64,000 nucleotides of DNA from Pedobacter sp. R20-19 (GTDB taxonomy: Bacteria > Bacteroidota > Bacteroidia > Sphingobacteriales > Sphingobacteriaceae), in NCBI RefSeq assembly GCF_000708265.2, contig NZ_JCKI01000002.1:496001-560000 (forward strand), written 5' to 3'. The translations under genes were made by a program, and so were the position numbers. Position 1 is the first letter of the stretch. Every line of letters starts with the position of its first letter. The notes under the pieces were generated by a model, which did no database searches, was not told the origin of the DNA, and saw only the letters and a list, made by a program, of their open reading frames with translations. Shown piece after piece: positions 1 through 8,740 of the stretch.

Positions 1-171
1 CGATTCAATTAAAGACCGGCTATAATTACCTAATCCAGTTAAGTTATTTGCTGCACGCTTGCCATCAAAGCCTATTTGGATTGGAAAGCTTAAAGCCGAA
101 AGACCAAAGCTTGATTGATCAAGTTCAGGACTTTCGGCTTTAGAAATTTGCTTTTCGCTTTCCGCTTTCAC
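1..171 (-). CDS. Glycosyltransferase N-terminus, cut by window edge
   Basis: Downstream of dapD on the same strand a 57-codon frame stays open to the window edge. Its last part reads IQIGFDGKRAANNLTGLGNY, which resembles the N-terminal nucleotide-sugar transferase (GT4/GT1, GT-B fold) signature FDxKRxxxNxTGLGNYSR seen in Bacteroidota enzymes. The catalytic half is outside the window. The only conventional start in frame is GTG at 171. It would add about 30 residues encoded by AAAGC/GAAAG-rich sequence that looks intergenic elsewhere in this window. The expected start position, normally Met-Lys-Ile, reads Ile-Gln-Ile (ATC CAA ATA). The start is therefore unresolved: GTG at 171, a non-standard codon, or a lost start. 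Confidence 0.55.
   Translation of the reverse strand, partial: MKAESEKQISKAESPELDQSSFGLSALSFPIQIGFDGKRAANNLTGLGNYSRSLIES
91..142. repeat. 12-bp inverted repeat downstream of dapD
   Basis: TAAAGCCGAAAG (91-102) and CTTTCGGCTTTA (131-142) are perfect reverse complements separated by 28 nt. There is no T-run, so this is a weak terminator candidate for dapD. It belongs to the AAAGC/GAAAG-rich sequence type also seen near 7.08-7.22 kb and 23.34 kb, and it overlaps the possible N-terminus of the partial glycosyltransferase. Confidence 0.5.
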
Positions 172-186
172 CTTTTCCCTCTAAGC

Positions 187-1005
187 TTAAACAGCTACAT
201 TATTTTCTCTCAACGCATCGTTAAGTGAGGTTTTCTTATCTGTACTTTCTTTACGTTTTCCAATAATTAAAGCACAAGGAACCTGATATTCTCCAGAAGG
301 GAATTTTTTGGTATAGCTACCTGGAATTACTACTGAACGTGCTGGTACTACACCTTTATATTCTACAGGCGTTGGGCCAGTTACATCAATAATTTTAGTA
401 GATGCTGTTAATACCACATTGGCACCCAATACTGCTTCACGCTCTACTTTAACCCCTTCCACAACAATTGCTCTTGAACCTAAAAATGCATCATCTTCAA
501 TAATAACCGGTGCAGCCTGAACAGGTTCCAGAACTCCGCCAATACCCACGCCACCACTTAAGTGAACACGTTTACCAATTTGTGCACAAGAACCCACAGT
601 AGCCCAGGTATCAACCATTGTACCTTCATCTACATAAGCACCAATGTTAATGTAAGATGGCATCATGATTACACCTTTTGCTAAATATGAACCGTAACGG
701 GCACTCGCCATTGGCACTACACGTACACCAGTTGCTTTATAATCGGTTTTTAAATCCATTTTATCATGGTATACAAAAGGACCGCTCTTAATTTCCTTCA
801 TCTCACGAATAGGGAAGTATAAAATTACAGCTTTCTTTACCCACTCATTAATGCCCCAAGAATTTAGAACTGGTTCAGCAACACGAATTTCGCCTTTATC
901 TAATCCCTGAATAATGGTTTCGATCGCTTCGCAATAGTTGCTATATTTTAAAAGGGTTCTATCTTCCCAAGCGGCTTCAATTAATTTCTTTAAATCTGAA
1001 TACAT
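187..1005 (-). CDS. dapD: 2,3,4,5-tetrahydropyridine-2,6-dicarboxylate N-succinyltransferase
   Basis: DapD succinylates tetrahydrodipicolinate from succinyl-CoA in the succinylase branch of the diaminopimelate/lysine pathway in the cytoplasm. The 272-aa length matches the family. The N-terminal helical domain is followed by the left-handed beta-helix of hexapeptide repeats, seen around GAYVDEGTMVDTWATVGSCAQIG and the downstream VHLSGGVGIGGVLEP segment. The C-terminal tail is Lys/Thr-rich. The ATG at 1005 is the natural start. The gene stands alone apart from the glycosyltransferase fragment that begins 16 nt after its stop. Confidence 0.96.
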   Translation of the reverse strand: MYSDLKKLIEAAWEDRTLLKYSNYCEAIETIIQGLDKGEIRVAEPVLNSWGINEWVKKAVILYFPIREMKEIKSGPFVYHDKMDLKTDYKATGVRVVPMASARYGSYLAKGVIMMPSYINIGAYVDEGTMVDTWATVGSCAQIGKRVHLSGGVGIGGVLEPVQAAPVIIEDDAFLGSRAIVVEGVKVEREAVLGANVVLTASTKIIDVTGPTPVEYKGVVPARSVVIPGSYTKKFPSGEYQVPCALIIGKRKESTDKKTSLNDALRENNVAV

Positions 1006-1231
1006 GATGTTTTTAAATTTTACGCAAAATAAATCAAATTTTTCGGTTTTTTAGTTTTTTACGTGTTTGGTTTTTTGGGGTTAGGGTTGCTCATTTGGTT
1101 GTATAGATTTTTAGATGTTTGGTTTTTTGGGATATGGTTGCTTAACTTTGTTTTTCAAATTTTAGCATTTTGGATTTTATGTTATGGTTTTTACCAATCA
1201 ACTAAAAAACCAACTAACTAACAAACCACCA

Positions 1232-1633
1232 ATGGCAGAAGCAGAGAAACTTAGGATTGATAAATATTTATGGGCGATCAGGTTATTTAAAACCAGAAGT
1301 CTGGCTACCGATGCCTGTAAAGCCGGGCGTATAAAATTAAAAGGACAAAATATTAAACCATCTGCAATTGTAAAAATTGGCGATGTTTATCAGGTATCAA
1401 AAGGAATAGAAAAGAAAATTATTGAAGTAGTAGATTTTTCTTATAATAGAACTGATTCTCCTACCGCCTTAACAAAATATAAGGATTTAACGCCGGTTGA
1501 AGAAACCCATGCTTTTAAATCGGCTTTTCATGCGCCAAATTTAAAGCGTGATCGTGGGGCAGGCAGACCAACTAAAAAGGACAGGCGTGAAACCGATGAT
1601 TTAATTAGCGGTATGTTTGAAGAGGAAGAATAA
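1232..1633 (+). CDS. S4-domain RNA-binding protein (Hsp15/RlbA-like)
   Basis: The protein begins MAEAEKLRIDKYLWAIRLFK, the classic S4 domain of the Hsp15 type, continuing through residues TRSLATDACKAGRIKLKGQ and a KIGD turn. The tail is basic and acidic with a GRPTKKDRR motif. Hsp15 relatives bind 50S subunits carrying stalled nascent chains. I chose ATG 1232 over the upstream in-frame ATG at 1184 because the extra 16 residues come from a repetitive AACCAACTAACTAACAAACC stretch and the S4 domain starts at once after 1232. The preceding 220 bp contain a duplicated TTTGGTTTTTTGGG motif and no gene. Confidence 0.85.
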   Translation: MAEAEKLRIDKYLWAIRLFKTRSLATDACKAGRIKLKGQNIKPSAIVKIGDVYQVSKGIEKKIIEVVDFSYNRTDSPTALTKYKDLTPVEETHAFKSAFHAPNLKRDRGAGRPTKKDRRETDDLISGMFEEEE

Positions 1634-1682
1634 TTAATCATCAGTCTTGAGTCCGAAGTCCATAGGCATCAGATAAGGAAAA

Positions 1683-2459
1683 TCAATTCCCTTTTGTGAT
1701 TTTAAAATCGCTGGTTGGCTCATGACTTAAAGTTATAGACTGAAGATTAAAATACCTCATGCGATAACTCATCATGGCAGTTTTGCCAAGTTTCTCTATC
1801 AGTTTATAATTTGCAACTGCTCCAACCGCGGCACCAATAAAGGGGAGCATCTGAGCTAATTTAGCCAGATCAATGTAGTCACGATATTGTTGTTGAAAAG
1901 TTAACCAATCAAATTCATCAATATTGGTTGGTAGCTTATGTGCGACATCATCCCAATTCTGCATTTTCAAAAAAACGTTTTTACTTTCTTCCTTGCTTGA
2001 AAAGGCGAGCTGAAAAATATGAAGAATGTAGAGGCGCTCGCGATAATCTTTGACATCATAGCCATATAAGGCAGCAATATCAAAAAGCATTTTCATTTTA
2101 ATGCCTAATAGCAAGGGGAAATCGGCCAAACTCATCAAAAAACCACCAGCACCGGTAATGCCACCTTCTGCAGCACCAGTTTTTTTATAAGTGTCTATTT
2201 TTTGATTGATCAGTGCTTCGCGATGCATCAGTGTTAAATCGGTAACAGGCTTTGCTGTTGTAAAAGTTGATCCAAAAAGCACCGCCTTCACCATTTGCTT
2301 TATGGCTGTGGTAATGGCACTATGAATTTTATCAGGAATATAACTATTGATCTTCTTCTGAACAGTATCTGTAACTTTATTAAAAAGTGAAGATTTCTGT
2401 AAAGTTTTGAACTTCCAGAAATCCAGTTCACTCGTTATCTTTTGTTCGTAAGTCATCAT
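1683..2459 (-). CDS. EcsC family protein
   Basis: A 258-aa protein of the EcsC family, named after Bacillus EcsC. It has the family glycine-rich hydrophobic helix GAAEGGITGAGGFLMSLADF and a second one, MLPFIGAAVGAVANYKLIE, both likely membrane-associated. The molecular function of the family is unknown. It is transcribed as a single gene, with 50 nt between it and guaD upstream, and could be cotranscribed with guaD. The double ATG at 2459/2456 leaves the start uncertain by one codon. Confidence 0.8.
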   Translation of the reverse strand: MMTYEQKITSELDFWKFKTLQKSSLFNKVTDTVQKKINSYIPDKIHSAITTAIKQMVKAVLFGSTFTTAKPVTDLTLMHREALINQKIDTYKKTGAAEGGITGAGGFLMSLADFPLLLGIKMKMLFDIAALYGYDVKDYRERLYILHIFQLAFSSKEESKNVFLKMQNWDDVAHKLPTNIDEFDWLTFQQQYRDYIDLAKLAQMLPFIGAAVGAVANYKLIEKLGKTAMMSYRMRYFNLQSITLSHEPTSDFKITKGN

Positions 2460-2509
2460 TTTATTTACTATTCAGACGTTAAACTGGTGCGAATTGTTTC
2501 TATATCTGG

Positions 2510-2989
2510 TTAATATTTAATGCTTAAAGGTGAGGTTTCCCAAAGTTTAAATGCCTGTAAAGCTTCATCTCGCATCATTTGAACCACGGGTAGTGATCTT
2601 TTTTCCATCGGTTTTTCCAGCTCTTCGTAGATAAATTTATCACTGAAACCAATATTTTCTGCATCAGTTTTAGTGTTGGCATAATAAATCGTATCAATTT
2701 TAGCCCAATAAATAGCACCTAAACACATGGGGCATGGTTCACAACTGGTGTAAATAACACATCCACTTAAATCGAACGTATTTAATTCATTACAAGCTAA
2801 ACGGATGGTAGAAACCTCAGCATGTGCTGTTGGATCATTTGTTGAGGTTACCTTATTGGCTGAGCCTGCTACAAATTTTCCATCTTTAACGATCACTGCG
2901 CCGAATGGTCCTCCAACGTTTTCTGTTACATTTTCAACCGATAGCGCAATAGCCATCTTCATAAATTCTTCGTGTTTTTGATTCTCCAT
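2510..2989 (-). CDS. guaD: Guanine deaminase, zinc-dependent cytidine-deaminase fold
   Basis: It hydrolyses guanine to xanthine in purine salvage. The zinc site is complete: TAHAEV supplies the His ligand and catalytic Glu, and the SCEPCPMC segment supplies the two Cys. Flanking segments GGPFGAVIVKDG, TSTNDPTAHAE and GAIYWA follow the Bacillus GuaD pattern, as does FSDKFIYEE near the C-terminus. I start at ATG 2989 (159 aa; MENQKHEEF aligns with the usual short N-terminus) rather than at the GTG 15 nt upstream. Adenosine-type tRNA deaminase TadA is less likely because of the guanine-deaminase C-terminal segment. Confidence 0.85.
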   Translation of the reverse strand: MENQKHEEFMKMAIALSVENVTENVGGPFGAVIVKDGKFVAGSANKVTSTNDPTAHAEVSTIRLACNELNTFDLSGCVIYTSCEPCPMCLGAIYWAKIDTIYYANTKTDAENIGFSDKFIYEELEKPMEKRSLPVVQMMRDEALQAFKLWETSPLSIKY

Positions 2990-3004
2990 ATTAAATGATG
3001 ACAC

Positions 3005-3034
3005 AAAAAAAATGCCCCGATTACCCGGAGCATT
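3005..3034 (-). terminator. Rho-independent terminator of the OmpH-like gene
   Basis: On the minus strand AATGCTCCG-GGTAAT-CGGGGCATT forms a stem with one bulged or mismatched position, followed by a run of eight T. It lies between the OmpH-like lipoprotein gene and guaD and should separate the two transcripts. Confidence 0.8.
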
Positions 3035-3054
3035 TATATTTTATATTTTAATTA

Positions 3055-3654
3055 TTATTTTTTTGTGTATTCTGCATTAAGACCCTTAATTACTTCAGAA
3101 GTAATATCAAGAGATTCATCAGCAAAAAGAATTGCGCTATTGCCTTTAGAGAAAGTTAAAACCATTTTATAGCCTTTTTCTTTCGAGTAATTTTTTAGGT
3201 ATCCAGCTACTTTATCATAAAGTTTTTCGGTTTCTACAGCCTGCTCATTTTGTAAAGCACCACCAGCATTTTGCTGATAAGCCTGTAATTCCTGACCTTT
3301 TCTACCTAAACGCTCTTCAGTAGATTTGCGTTGATCAGCTGAAAGTGAGCCTGCAGATTGTTGGTATTGAGTTACTTCGCGTTGGTAAGCTTGTTGTTTT
3401 GATTGCAGGTCTGACTGCGCATCTTTGGTTTTTTTCTCAAATTTATTTTTAAGGTCTTTATAGTAGTCGTATTTTGTTAACAAAGAGTCTTGGTTAACAA
3501 ATACTATTTTGTCGCTAACAGAAACCGCTGCGGTAGTGCTATCTGTTTTTTTAGTTTCAGTGGTTTTAGTGTCTTTGTTTTGACATGCAGAAAATGCTGT
3601 GATTAAAGCAGCTGTAGCAAATAAACCAAAGGTTTTAAAGGTTTTTCTTTCCAT
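3055..3654 (-). CDS. OmpH/Skp family periplasmic chaperone-like lipoprotein
   Basis: The N-terminus has a lysine-containing n-region, a hydrophobic segment and a lipobox ending AFSAC at residue 24, so this is a predicted SPII lipoprotein. After a Thr/Lys-rich linker, IVFVNQDSLLTKYDYYKDL is the typical start of the OmpH (Skp) fold. A long Gln/Lys/Glu-rich coiled coil follows, then the closing KVAGYLKNYSKEKGYKMVL. Skp proteins hold unfolded outer-membrane proteins in the periplasm. A lipid anchor is common in Bacteroidota versions but not in the enterobacterial prototype. It stands alone between a terminator and a 477-bp gap. Confidence 0.85.
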   Translation of the reverse strand: MERKTFKTFGLFATAALITAFSACQNKDTKTTETKKTDSTTAAVSVSDKIVFVNQDSLLTKYDYYKDLKNKFEKKTKDAQSDLQSKQQAYQREVTQYQQSAGSLSADQRKSTEERLGRKGQELQAYQQNAGGALQNEQAVETEKLYDKVAGYLKNYSKEKGYKMVLTFSKGNSAILFADESLDITSEVIKGLNAEYTKK

Positions 3655-4131
3655 TATTGTTTAATAAATTTTAACAAACTTATAGAAATTAGTTTTTAAA
3701 TGCAATTAAGAGTTACGCTTAGCATTAGCCAAATGAGATTAGTGGCTAAAGATGATTTGGAAAGCAGGTTGAGTTTTTCATTTTAATGTTTGTTCCTGCT
3801 ACTCACTTTAAGCTTTAATTAGCCAAAAAGGCTATTGCGCCGTGTCCGCTTTTATCGGGTTCAGGTGGGCTTTTATTGCTGAAATGGACGGTTGAATGGA
3901 GATTAAACTTACCTAGGAACTATTTGTTTTGCCTATTAAACCCGATTGTAGTGTAAAGCGCCCGTTTTTTCTACGTGCCTTGGAAAGGAAAGCGGGACTA
4001 ACTCTGAATTGAGCACAGTTTTTGCTTTTTAAAACTTGCTAATTGCTAATAATAAGTAAGTTAAAGACTATTTATGATACTAGTGCGTTTAGATTTATTG
4101 ATATATTCTTAGCTTTACTTTTAAATAAAAT
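3655..4131. other. Long intergenic region, possible structured element
   Basis: No gene is seen in 477 bp. The 3835-4005 stretch is unusually GC-rich for this genome and shows nested complementarity: CCCG 3941-3944 with CGGG 3993-3996, and GTAG 3948-3951 with CTAC 3971-3974. An upstream pair is CCGTGTCC with GGACGG. The phrasing CCCGATTG...GCGCCCGTTTTTT...AAAGCGGGACT is, from memory only, like a recurrent uncharacterised intergenic element of Bacteroidota. Confidence 0.35.
3675..3682 (-). promoter_or_regulatory. -7 box TAAGTTTG upstream of OmpH-like gene
   Basis: On the minus strand TAAGTTTG matches the Bacteroidota -7 consensus TAnnTTTG, 20 nt before the ATG at 3654. The -33 element is not clear. 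Confidence 0.4.
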
Positions 4132-4521
4132 ATGATGAAAGCATTCGCCGCAATTTTAATTACCCTGGGGATGGGAATTTCTGCACAGGCACAAACCTAC
4201 CAAGCGGTAACCAGTAAAAACAAAACCTATTTGGCAACTATAAAGGGATTAACTTACACGTATAAAAATGGTGTAATTACCTTAAAAAATCATGGTAATT
4301 ACGATTTAGGTACGGTTAGCATTACAGCTACCTCTAAAACAGACCCAAGCTTATTTGGTATTGCCTTATTCGAAGATGGATTGGATAAGGGATCGGAAAT
4401 GAAAGCCAGTGTTTATTTTACTACAGGCGAGGGTATAAAAACAAGTGAAATTCCATTAAATAAAATTGATCAGAAAAGTTTAGTTTTCACTTTCGATAAA
4501 GCAACCAGGGCTCAACGATAA
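4132..4521 (+). CDS. Secreted hypothetical protein
   Basis: The 129-aa product begins with a clear Sec signal peptide (MMKAFAAILITLGMGISAQAQ, cleavage after AQA). The mature part is about 108 residues of alternating hydrophobic and polar residues suggesting an all-beta fold (KGLTYTYKNGVITLKNHGNYDLGTVSIT). I recognise no family. It stands 57 nt upstream of the VOC gene on the same strand and could be cotranscribed with it. Confidence 0.65.
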   Translation: MMKAFAAILITLGMGISAQAQTYQAVTSKNKTYLATIKGLTYTYKNGVITLKNHGNYDLGTVSITATSKTDPSLFGIALFEDGLDKGSEMKASVYFTTGEGIKTSEIPLNKIDQKSLVFTFDKATRAQR

Positions 4522-4578
4522 TTAAGTTAACGTGAAATTGTACTAAACCTTCTAGTGCTGCAAAGCTTATTATAATAT

Positions 4579-4962
4579 ATGAACACAACATTTAATCTGG
4601 ACACCATTATATTCTATGTACAAAACGTAGAAAAATTAAGGGCCTTTTATACTACCATTTTTGGTTTTGAGGTGGTAGAAGAATTCAAATCTTCCTGGGC
4701 GCTTCTTTCTGCGGGGCCTTGTAAAATAGGTCTTCATCAAATTGGAGAAGATTACCTTGATAAAAGTAAGGGCCCATTTAAGTTTGAAAACAATGTAAAA
4801 ATTGTCTTTGAAATTGATCAGGATATGCATGCACTAAGAACTCATTTGATGGATCAGGGTGTAGAGATGAGAGGCGTTAAAACTTTTGAGGCTTATGACT
4901 ATTGGTTATGTGATGGAGTAGACCCTGAAGGAAATGTTTTTCAATTGAAACAGCAGAAATAA
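4579..4962 (+). CDS. VOC (glyoxalase/bleomycin-resistance) superfamily protein
   Basis: The 127-aa protein is a single two-module VOC domain: TIIFYVQNVEKLRAFYTTIFGF at the N-terminus and the closing YDYWLCDGVDPEGNVFQLKQ typical of the second beta-alpha-beta-beta-beta module. Candidate metal ligands include the His in the IGLHQIG strand and the Glu/Gln near the C-terminus. Substrate cannot be told. Members range from glyoxalase I to dioxygenases and antibiotic-binding proteins. Confidence 0.8.
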   Translation: MNTTFNLDTIIFYVQNVEKLRAFYTTIFGFEVVEEFKSSWALLSAGPCKIGLHQIGEDYLDKSKGPFKFENNVKIVFEIDQDMHALRTHLMDQGVEMRGVKTFEAYDYWLCDGVDPEGNVFQLKQQK

Positions 4963-5072
4963 TTCATCGTGATGCTCATCTTCATGATCTGCGAGGGATA
5001 TAAGGGTTTACACAACCTCTTTAATACCCTGGTACATTTATCCACATATTAGTTTAAATGCCAAATATTCCG

Positions 5073-5080
5073 TATTTTTG
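5073..5080 (+). promoter_or_regulatory. -7 box TATTTTTG upstream of gyrB
   Basis: TATTTTTG matches TAnnTTTG and lies 24 nt before the gyrB ATG. No strong TTTG -33 box is visible at the expected spacing. Confidence 0.4.
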
Positions 5081-5101
5081 ATACTTATAGTTTTTAAATA
5101 A

Positions 5102-7063
<1,962 letters not shown>

Positions 7064-7074
7064 TTAAGCGGAAA

Positions 7075-7225
7075 GGCAGAGCTGAAAGATTAAAGCTGAA
7101 AGGCTAAAGCTAAAAGACTAGGGCTGAAAGCTAAATAAATAAAACCCTCTTTAAATTTTATATTTAAAGAGGGTTTTTAACTTTAATGGTTATTTATTTA
7201 GCTGAAAGATTAAAGCTTAGAGACT
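7075..7225. repeat. GCTGAAAGATTAAAGCT-type intergenic repeats
   Basis: Degenerate 9-11-nt units of the form GCTGAAAG/CTAAAGC repeat between 7079 and 7130. The 17-mer GCTGAAAGATTAAAGCT appears at 7081 and again at 7201, on either side of the terminator. Similar wording occurs at 81-165 and around 23.34 kb. It contains no reading frame of note. Confidence 0.55.
7142..7178. terminator. Bidirectional terminator after gyrB
   Basis: A perfect 15-bp inverted repeat (AAACCCTCTTTAAAT at 7142-7156 and its complement at 7162-7176) with a 5-nt loop and flanking A/T runs lies between convergent gyrB and the lipoprotein gene. Confidence 0.85.
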
Positions 7226-7257
7226 AAAGTGCAATACTTATTAAGTAACAGGTAAAA

Positions 7258-7701
7258 TTAGTTACTTTTCTTTAAAATGTATTTGTAATACATTTGAGAG
7301 ATGGTTACGGCTGGAGGTGGAGTTTGGGTAGATGCTTTAAATCTTTTAATTAAAACCAGATTATTACCATTGGATTGAATTTCATATTCGCCATTTAATA
7401 TAAGGTTACTATCAAAATCTGTTTTCCATACATTTACATCATTGAAATTTCCTATTGTTCCATCAAATACATAGGTTCCTGAACCGCCGCCATCTTTTCT
7501 AGCTGGATCGGGACTGATTTTGTATGTTTCATTCTCAAAAGTTATTGCGATTGGATATGTAAATGGCATTTTGTATGCGCTCGAGGATACTTCTAATACA
7601 CCAGAATAATTGCCATTTGGAATTAAAGCTCGGGATGTTGTTTTTTTACAGCTGCTGATCAAACATACAAATAAGGCGAAAGCGATGAATTGATTTTTCA
7701 T
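7258..7701 (-). CDS. Hypothetical lipoprotein
   Basis: A 147-aa protein with an SPII signal (lipobox LISSC, Cys18) followed by a short linker and an apparently beta-rich domain (GNYSGVLEVSSSAYKMPFTYP, KISPDPARKDGGGSGTYVFDG). The domain layout is like small calycin-type lipoproteins common in Bacteroidota, but I do not recognise a defined family. It is a single gene facing gyrB. Confidence 0.65.
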   Translation of the reverse strand: MKNQFIAFALFVCLISSCKKTTSRALIPNGNYSGVLEVSSSAYKMPFTYPIAITFENETYKISPDPARKDGGGSGTYVFDGTIGNFNDVNVWKTDFDSNLILNGEYEIQSNGNNLVLIKRFKASTQTPPPAVTISQMYYKYILKKSN

Positions 7702-7753
7702 TTGGTATAGGTTTTAAACTTAAACGGTGCGCATAGCAAAAGTGCTACACTAT

Positions 7754-8554
7754 TTAAATCGAAATCCAATGTGTGCCTTCAATCATCGAAAGCATATCGG
7801 TTCTTGGCTCCAGATTTAGGTAAGGATAAGTAACTTTAGAAAGGTATAAACCTGTTGGGTGAGCAGGTGCAATTACATTACCAATTTGCAAATCGATAAA
7901 ATGACTTTCGAACGCATCCACGCTTAATTCACCTTTGCCAACTTTAATAAGCTGACCCATAATGATACGAATCATTTTACCTAAAAAGCGGTTACTGGCA
8001 ATGTTAAAACGAAATCTATCTCCTTTAGCATTTACAAATAAATCTGCTTCCATTACATTACATTTGGTATGGTCGTACTTATTTGGATGGGTACAGAAAG
8101 CCCTGTAATCATTATACTTTGTTAAGAGATTAACTGCTGCTTTCATTTTATGTAAATCAAAATTTGCTTCCTGGTAAAGCGAACTTTGTGTGCTTAAAAA
8201 AGGGTCTTTATAAGTATGTAGAAAGTAGTCGTATTTTCGTTGAACGGCATCAAAACGGGCGTGTGGCTTTCCCTCCATTTTGATAATATCGAAAACAGCA
8301 ATGTTATAAGGCAGGGCTTTGTTTAGGATGAAAAGTAAATCAAATTCAATTTCTTTTTCAAAATCTGCATGAAAGAAAAACTGACTGGCGTGTACATGTG
8401 CATCGGTTCTTCCGCAACCATTTATAGCGATTGGCGATTTTAATATTTTAGAAAGCGTTTGCTCAATAACTTCCTGCACGCTTTTTACACCAGGCTGTTT
8501 TTGCCAACCACTAAAATACTGACCCTGATAGGCGATGTGAAAGAAATACCTCAT
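7754..8554 (-). CDS. truA: tRNA pseudouridine(38-40) synthase
   Basis: TruA isomerises uridines 38-40 in the tRNA anticodon arm. Starting at ATG 8554, the protein opens MRYFFHIAYQGQYFSGWQKQ and carries the catalytic motif GCGRTDAHVHA with catalytic Asp at residue 51. The usual motif is GRTDAGVHA; here Gly is replaced by His. Downstream MIRIIMGQLIKVGKG matches the family C-terminal half. The upstream eight codons in frame are excluded because the -7 box TATTTTTG overlaps them. Confidence 0.9.
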   Translation of the reverse strand: MRYFFHIAYQGQYFSGWQKQPGVKSVQEVIEQTLSKILKSPIAINGCGRTDAHVHASQFFFHADFEKEIEFDLLFILNKALPYNIAVFDIIKMEGKPHARFDAVQRKYDYFLHTYKDPFLSTQSSLYQEANFDLHKMKAAVNLLTKYNDYRAFCTHPNKYDHTKCNVMEADLFVNAKGDRFRFNIASNRFLGKMIRIIMGQLIKVGKGELSVDAFESHFIDLQIGNVIAPAHPTGLYLSKVTYPYLNLEPRTDMLSMIEGTHWISI

Positions 8555-8575
8555 TTTTTGAACTGCAATTTTACA

Positions 8576-8583
8576 CAAAAATA
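8576..8583 (-). promoter_or_regulatory. -7 box TATTTTTG upstream of truA
   Basis: On the minus strand TATTTTTG lies 21 nt before the chosen truA ATG. A TTTA about 17 nt further upstream could serve as the -33 element. Confidence 0.45.
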
Positions 8584-8664
8584 CTTTAATTCGACTGGTT
8601 TAAACATCTTCTAAAAATTACTGATGCTTAACCTTTTTTAACATCGGCATATTGCGAAATCAGA

Positions 8665-8672
8665 TATCTTTG
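8665..8672 (+). promoter_or_regulatory. -7 box TATCTTTG upstream of the DAC-like gene
   Basis: TATCTTTG matches TAnnTTTG and lies 68 nt before the ATG at 8741, implying a leader of roughly 60 nt. Confidence 0.4.
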
Positions 8673-8740
8673 AAAATAATCTTTAAAGTAAAAAAATCGA
8701 CATGTAGAAATCTGTACCTAATTTAAATTCGTGAACAACT

